A model generated the notes under the pieces. That model saw only the letters and a list, made by a program, of their open reading frames with translations. It ran no database searches and was not told where the DNA came from. A stretch of 47,898 nucleotides of DNA from Verrucomicrobiota bacterium (GTDB taxonomy: Bacteria; Verrucomicrobiota; Verrucomicrobiia; Palsa-1439): the NCBI GenBank assembly GCA_003164675.1, contig PLTX01000039.1, positions 1-47,898 of the forward strand. Direction: 5' to 3'. Shown one piece after another: positions 43,675 through 47,898 of the stretch; the stretch's first letter is position 1; each line of letters opens with the position of its first letter. The translations under genes and the position numbers were made by a program.

Positions 43675-43883
43675 GCGTGACTCCCTCATGAGCCGCCCCG
43701 GCGGACTCGACGGCTGAATGCGACACACTGCTGGAACAAATCCATGCCCCAATGAGGCCGAAGAGATGACTGGGAACGACCCGAACAACAAACAGCGATA
43801 CGTGTTGACAAAGCGCGCTTTCAGAGATGACGGAGGACGTCTGGCTTCCAACCCGGGCCTCTTCCCAGCCACCCGCTGGTTGG
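42599..43883 (+). mobile_element. IS110-family insertion sequence (ends tentative)
   Basis: The element carries an IS110-type transposase gene (42547/42631-43674) and about 200 noncoding bases on its right side. The word CTGGTTGG occurs at 42599-42606 and again at 43876-43883, consistent with a shared core left at both ends, as expected for this family, which makes no terminal inverted repeats. That gives about 1.28 kb, a normal size. The right side stops just before the terminator of the neighbouring minus-strand gene. The left boundary is uncertain because the best in-frame ATG (42547) lies outside it. Confidence 0.55.
43675..43875 (+). other. Noncoding right side of the IS110 element, candidate bridge-RNA region
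   Basis: About 200 bases between the transposase stop and the putative right end hold no gene. IS110-family elements encode a bridge RNA in one noncoding end, and the left end here is too short for it. I cannot fold the sequence to show the guide loops. Confidence 0.35.
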
Positions 43884-43885
43884 TA

Positions 43886-43930
43886 AAAGAAAAGCGCTGG
43901 CGCCTCCCGCTATCGGGAAGCGCCAGCGCT
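43886..43930 (-). terminator. Strong rho-independent terminator of the Ig/BACON protein gene
   Basis: The minus strand forms AGCGCTGGCGC/GCGCCAGCGCT, then after a one-base mismatch CGGGA/TCCCG, with a four-base loop (43893-43930), followed by TTTTCTTTT. It lies 18 bases past the stop codon. Confidence 0.92.
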
Positions 43931-43948
43931 GGTTATTTCGATGCCGTG

Positions 43949-46900
43949 TTACGGCAGGATCACGCGGACGCGGTAGTACAGATCCGTGACGCCGCTGGTC
44001 GCGCGCCCAATATCCGTCATGTTGGTGACAGTACCGAGCCCCGTCCCTCCACTTGCATCAAGGGTGAGACCAACACCAAGGATGTTAGTCACACCGGCGC
44101 TCGCGAAGCCGGCCGACGAGTAACTTCCGTTGGCGGTGCCGGTGGTGTATTCCAGCACGTTTGTGCGGACGCTGGGGCCACCCGGATAATTCGTGTTGCC
44201 GCTGGCGCCGAGATATGTAACCTTCACGTTCGCGCCCGACTTCGCGACGCTAATGACGTGCAGGTACGCCGCCGCGTTCGTGGGGCTGAAGCCCGCCATG
44301 AACTTGTTGGTGTTGCTCATGCCGTCGCCCGTGTAGGAAGCATTCCCACCAGTTAACGTGCCGCTGAGGCCGTAGAACGACCCCCACTGCGCGAATGTGT
44401 AGGATGGCGGCGGCGACACCGTCACGCTGCACGACTGACTGCCCGTGCAGCCGGTGACCTGGTCCGTCGCCGTGACTGTAAACGTGTACGTGCCCGCCAC
44501 CGGGGACGAACCGGACAGAACGCCCGCCGATGACAAACTCAGGCCCGAGCCCGCCAAACCCGCATCTGCGGCGTAGGTGTACGACCCACTTCCACCGCTG
44601 GCCGAAACCGACTGGCTGTAGGCCACGCCCACTGTCCCGCCGGGCAGGGTCGATGGCGTCACGGAGATCGTCGGGCAATCCACGTTCAACGTGTAGGCCA
44701 CGGTGCCCGTGCAACTGCTGGCGTCCACCGCCTGAACCGTAAAGCTGTACCCTTGCGCCACGTCGTCAGGCGTGCCGGAGAGCGTGCCCGCTGACGGGTC
44801 CACACTCAGGCCGCTGGGCAGCGCACCCGCCGATACGGTGTAGGTGTATGGCGCAGTTCCACCGGTGGCCGAGATCGTCTGGCTGTAGGACTGGTTATCC
44901 GTTGCGTCCGACAACGCGCCGTCGGCTGGTGACAATGTAATGGTCGCGCACGATGACGCCGGGTTGAGCCAGTTGTACACGCTCGCATAGTTCGTGGAAG
45001 CAGCGAGCTTGGATATCATGTAGCCCGGCTGTACTGAATCGGGGCAGGAACTATACTGGCCGACGATCACGCTCTGCCAACCCTGTGCGCTGTCACCGGG
45101 GCAATAACTGCAACCGGCCCCAATGCTCCACACGGCCGGGGTCTGAGCCATCATGGTCGCGAAGTCGCTGGTGCCCGGGTTCACGAACACCCACGCGTTG
45201 GAATTAACAAAGTCAGCCACTATGAACACCTGATACTGCGTGTTGTAGTTGTATTTTTGGTTGCCGACTGTCCCGCCGCCGGTTTGATAGGCGTTGAGCT
45301 CGCTGGTCCACACGTACTGACCGCCGCCGACGTCTTCGATGCCGTCGTCGGACCAGGTCAGGAACGAGGTGCCCATTCCGAAGACGTAGTTCGGCTTCGG
45401 GCTGCCATTTGTAAAGGTCATCGACATACCCAAAATGGCGTACGTTGCCGGATCAAGATTCGTCAGCGTCGAGCCCGCAACGTACTTATACGGTTGCTGT
45501 GATGAACCGCTGGCATTCACACAGCCACCCGGTACCGCGTAGTACAAGTTGGTGTCGCCGCCGCCGAAGAAGCTGTTGGTGATTTGAACCGGATTGTTAT
45601 TCTGAAGATTCCCAGCCCAATTGTATTGACCGACAACGTTGCCCGCCTGGTATGTGCTGAAGTCATCGAAGACGCCGAATCCGACCTGCAGATCGATCTT
45701 GGGCTGGGTCGCGATTGCACTGTTAGCGGTGGCGTTGGTGATCACGAGCTGGTCCTCATAGGTACCGATACTCGTCAAGCTATTGGCGTTGGCGTTAATT
45801 GATATCGTGAGGTTCTGAGTTCCGTAGCCACCCACGCTGCCACTGGTGGGGCTGACACTGGCCCAAGCGCCGTTTGTCAGGTACGCGATATAGTTCAGTG
45901 AGTTGGGTGTCGCGTTGGACAATGCGTAGACAATGCTGGATGGTGTAAACGGTCCGCCTGGATTACCAGCCGAAATATAGTTGGTGGTTGGGATAACGTA
46001 GAACGCGTCAACAACCAGTGTGGCCAAACGTCCGACAAAGGCACTGCCGCCCGTGAGACCGGGTTTGAACACCACATTGCCCGTATACGTCTGTCCGCCA
46101 TTTTGGCTGGCGGCATTCGCGTTCGGTGTCAGGGTGACCGTGGTGCTGGCACCGGCGGCCAGTGTGCCGCTCGATGGGGTGGCGGTCAGCCAGTTGACAC
46201 CCGCAAAGCCCACGTTAAAATTCGTGGTGCTTGAGCCAAGGTTGGCCACCGAGTAACTGACGCCAGCCACCGGCTGGATTGTGCCGTTTGCAGGCCCACG
46301 GAAATACGGACCGTATGGCGGCCCGACGGTGAGATTGAACGCACTGGAGCTCATCGTGCCCGACTCGCCTGCCGTCGGCGGGACAATCGCGATGCCGCGG
46401 GTATTAAGCAGTGAGTAACTCCCACCACTAGGAACGTAGGCAGGCGTGGAGAGCGCAGTGTCGAAGACATTGCCTCCGAACCCGGACGTATCCGTGTATG
46501 TATACAGCGTGTTATTGGTTCCTTCCGTAATGTACAAAGCGACATTCTGCCCGCTCTTGTATCCCGTCACCGCGTATGCATCCTCCGCCCCAATCTCGCC
46601 GTAGTAGGTCCAGACGCCGTTGGTGTAGCAATATTTCAAAAGGCCGCCACCACGGTTTAGACTCTCACCCGGAAAGTTGGTCTGGCTGTCAGCAAGGTAG
46701 AGTGTGTCGGGCGCTCCCCCGTTGAGACTGAACATCACGAAGCCCTCTGCGGAGCCCGGACCCACAGAGCTAATAGGCACAAAATTCGTGGGAATAGAAA
46801 CAACTGGCAGTCCTCCGCCGAGCGGGTTCACCAAAGCGCTCGTGTTTGTCGGAGTCATAAACTTTGTGTTGTTGGCGACGTAGAGTGTAGAGCCGAAGAT

Positions 46901-47587
46901 ACCCACTGACCGCGGGGGATACAGTGAAGCGTTCGCGCAGACCTGCGTCTCCAGCATCGATCCCCGCGTCGTATACCTGACACTGTCGGCAGAGTTTTCG
47001 GAGCCCACCACCCAGATGTTGGTGCCTTCGAGGCTCGCCGCAGCGCGGATGTCGTCGCCATCTTCGCTTCTGTTTGTCAGGGTCGTTTGCGTGTAGATGT
47101 GGCCGGCTTGATCGACCAACCCCACCACACGAGGAATATCTTCTTCAGTAACCGCGTTTGTGGTATACGAACTTGAGAAAGTTTGATTTGTGGATACCTT
47201 GAGGATTCCGAGAATGCTGTTGGTAAGCTGTCCGAGTGTTCCCCCATACCCGCCCAAGAGAAGGAAGCGTCCGTCCTGGGACAGGGTCAGAAAGCCTGCT
47301 TGCGTTCCAGGGGGAGCGCAAACCAGCGGGGCCTGGTTACCGACCCACTTGGTCGGCATCGGAATCGATTGCACCACCGGGGCGGGAGTTGACCCCCCCC
47401 AGTACGTCGCTATGGAGCTCGTCGAGTACTCATCCAAGAAGACGGTCTGGCCCCAATTTGTCACGGGTTGCGTCCCATCGCCGAAGCGGACGACAACGAT
47501 GTTGCCTGGCGTAAGGGCACTCGCAAACACGCTTGTTCCCAACGCCAATGCAGCCAGCACTATTACCAGGCTAAATATTCTCTTCAT
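43949..47587 (-). CDS. Very large exported protein with BACON-like and Ig-like domains
   Basis: A 1212-residue secreted protein with signal peptide MKRIFSLVIVLAALALGTSV. Residues about 25-420 read like a propeller-type domain (LSQDGRFLLLGGYGG, SAEGFVMFSLNGGAPDTLYL). Two BACON-like modules follow (NWLTATPSSGTLAAGAS near 466 and WASVSPTSGSVGGYGTQ near 575). A lectin-like sandwich begins at DDFSTYQAGNVVGQYNW. Two putative-Ig (He_PIG-type) domains come next (SQTISATGGTAPYTYTVSAG and SQSVSASGGSGSYTYAADAG). The C-terminus has GDGMSNTNKFMAGFSPTNA, a calcium-binding-like tail element seen in Verrucomicrobia exported proteins. AAGGA precedes the ATG. The role is probably carbohydrate binding or surface adhesion; no enzyme motif is seen. 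Confidence 0.87.
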   Translation of the reverse strand: MKRIFSLVIVLAALALGTSVFASALTPGNIVVVRFGDGTQPVTNWGQTVFLDEYSTSSIATYWGGSTPAPVVQSIPMPTKWVGNQAPLVCAPPGTQAGFLTLSQDGRFLLLGGYGGTLGQLTNSILGILKVSTNQTFSSSYTTNAVTEEDIPRVVGLVDQAGHIYTQTTLTNRSEDGDDIRAAASLEGTNIWVVGSENSADSVRYTTRGSMLETQVCANASLYPPRSVGIFGSTLYVANNTKFMTPTNTSALVNPLGGGLPVVSIPTNFVPISSVGPGSAEGFVMFSLNGGAPDTLYLADSQTNFPGESLNRGGGLLKYCYTNGVWTYYGEIGAEDAYAVTGYKSGQNVALYITEGTNNTLYTYTDTSGFGGNVFDTALSTPAYVPSGGSYSLLNTRGIAIVPPTAGESGTMSSSAFNLTVGPPYGPYFRGPANGTIQPVAGVSYSVANLGSSTTNFNVGFAGVNWLTATPSSGTLAAGASTTVTLTPNANAASQNGGQTYTGNVVFKPGLTGGSAFVGRLATLVVDAFYVIPTTNYISAGNPGGPFTPSSIVYALSNATPNSLNYIAYLTNGAWASVSPTSGSVGGYGTQNLTISINANANSLTSIGTYEDQLVITNATANSAIATQPKIDLQVGFGVFDDFSTYQAGNVVGQYNWAGNLQNNNPVQITNSFFGGGDTNLYYAVPGGCVNASGSSQQPYKYVAGSTLTNLDPATYAILGMSMTFTNGSPKPNYVFGMGTSFLTWSDDGIEDVGGGQYVWTSELNAYQTGGGTVGNQKYNYNTQYQVFIVADFVNSNAWVFVNPGTSDFATMMAQTPAVWSIGAGCSYCPGDSAQGWQSVIVGQYSSCPDSVQPGYMISKLAASTNYASVYNWLNPASSCATITLSPADGALSDATDNQSYSQTISATGGTAPYTYTVSAGALPSGLSVDPSAGTLSGTPDDVAQGYSFTVQAVDASSCTGTVAYTLNVDCPTISVTPSTLPGGTVGVAYSQSVSASGGSGSYTYAADAGLAGSGLSLSSAGVLSGSSPVAGTYTFTVTATDQVTGCTGSQSCSVTVSPPPSYTFAQWGSFYGLSGTLTGGNASYTGDGMSNTNKFMAGFSPTNAAAYLHVISVAKSGANVKVTYLGASGNTNYPGGPSVRTNVLEYTTGTANGSYSSAGFASAGVTNILGVGLTLDASGGTGLGTVTNMTDIGRATSGVTDLYYRVRVILP

Positions 47588-47755
47588 TTCCTTACCCTCA
47601 TCCTTTCCCGTCGCTACTCTGGTTGTTTCATTTGTTAAATCTTGATTCCCAAACTTTTCCGCAAATTACCGCCATCGTTTCCTCGCACACACCTTTTTGA
47701 CCGATTGTTAAGCTTCCGCAATATTCGTGCCATATCTCCCGGTTATCCGCATCGT

Positions 47756-47898
47756 TCAGTTACCACTCGTGCCCGCGTTGATAAAGGGCCACCAGTGATA
47801 CGGTACGACGGCTTTCCAGTCGCCATTGACTCCACTCTGATCCCACTGGATTTGGCCAAGAGGAGTTGGACACGGCCCCATGGCACTATTGCCACTCC
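47756..47898 (-). CDS. C-terminal end of a gene cut by the window edge
   Basis: An open frame enters from the right edge and ends at 47756. The visible 47 residues include GPCPTPLGQIQWDQSGVNG and DWKAVVPYHWWPFINAG, rich in tryptophan and glycine like an exported domain. I do not recognise the family. The 168 bases between its stop and the next gene contain a weak promoter-like TTGCGG but no terminator. Confidence 0.5.
   Translation of the reverse strand, partial: SGNSAMGPCPTPLGQIQWDQSGVNGDWKAVVPYHWWPFINAGTSGN

Overview
The window looks like part of a chromosome from an uncultivated, GC-rich bacterium of the Verrucomicrobiota, probably a Limisphaerales/Pedosphaera-type lineage. The lines of evidence are a large exported protein carrying seven Gloeo/Verruco (GloVer) repeats, a second very large exported Ig-like protein, a class II ribonucleotide reductase with a C-terminal zinc ribbon, and several dispersed palindromic repeats. 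No rRNA gene is present, so this assignment is inference from gene content. I found no tRNA and no CRISPR array.

Layout. 0-9 kb: a short, possibly truncated gene, then glnS (with a palindromic repeat inserted in frame), a small unknown gene, B12-dependent nrdJ with an NrdR-like box inside its promoter, der, and rsmB. 9-13 kb: an ECF sigma / anti-sigma operon with two small periplasmic LTxxQ or DUF3106-like proteins, then a DAP-dehydrogenase-like gene coupled to a DEDD nuclease-like gene. 13-19 kb: a PP2C phosphatase-Ser/Thr kinase fusion behind an attenuator-like leader, a fluoride riboswitch with crcB and a DUF190 gene, and a c-di-AMP (ydaO) riboswitch with a KimA-like potassium transporter. 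18.8-19.7 kb: a repeat island. 19.7-26.4 kb: housekeeping and stress genes on the minus strand (alpha/beta hydrolases, exported pcm, ferritin, a stand-alone sigma-region-2-like protein, trpD, rplU-rpmA, a HEAT-like lipoprotein).

26.6-31.7 kb: two unrelated exported proteins, each preceded by a copy of the same promoter plus structured 5' leader. One leader also encodes a 21-residue upstream ORF whose ribosome site would be masked by the leader's closing helix. A small XRE-type regulator is divergent from this pair. I consider this duplicated leader the best candidate for something undescribed.

31.8-40.4 kb: a HAD hydrolase, an Lrp/AsnC regulator divergent from a tandem-ACT protein, then gltB and gltD, which together suggest an ammonium-assimilation locus under amino-acid-responsive control. 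40.6-47.9 kb: a TMTC-like membrane protein with five near-identical TPRs, an IS110-family element with an in-frame amber codon, a large Ig/BACON exported protein with a strong terminator, and the C-terminal end of another gene at the right edge.
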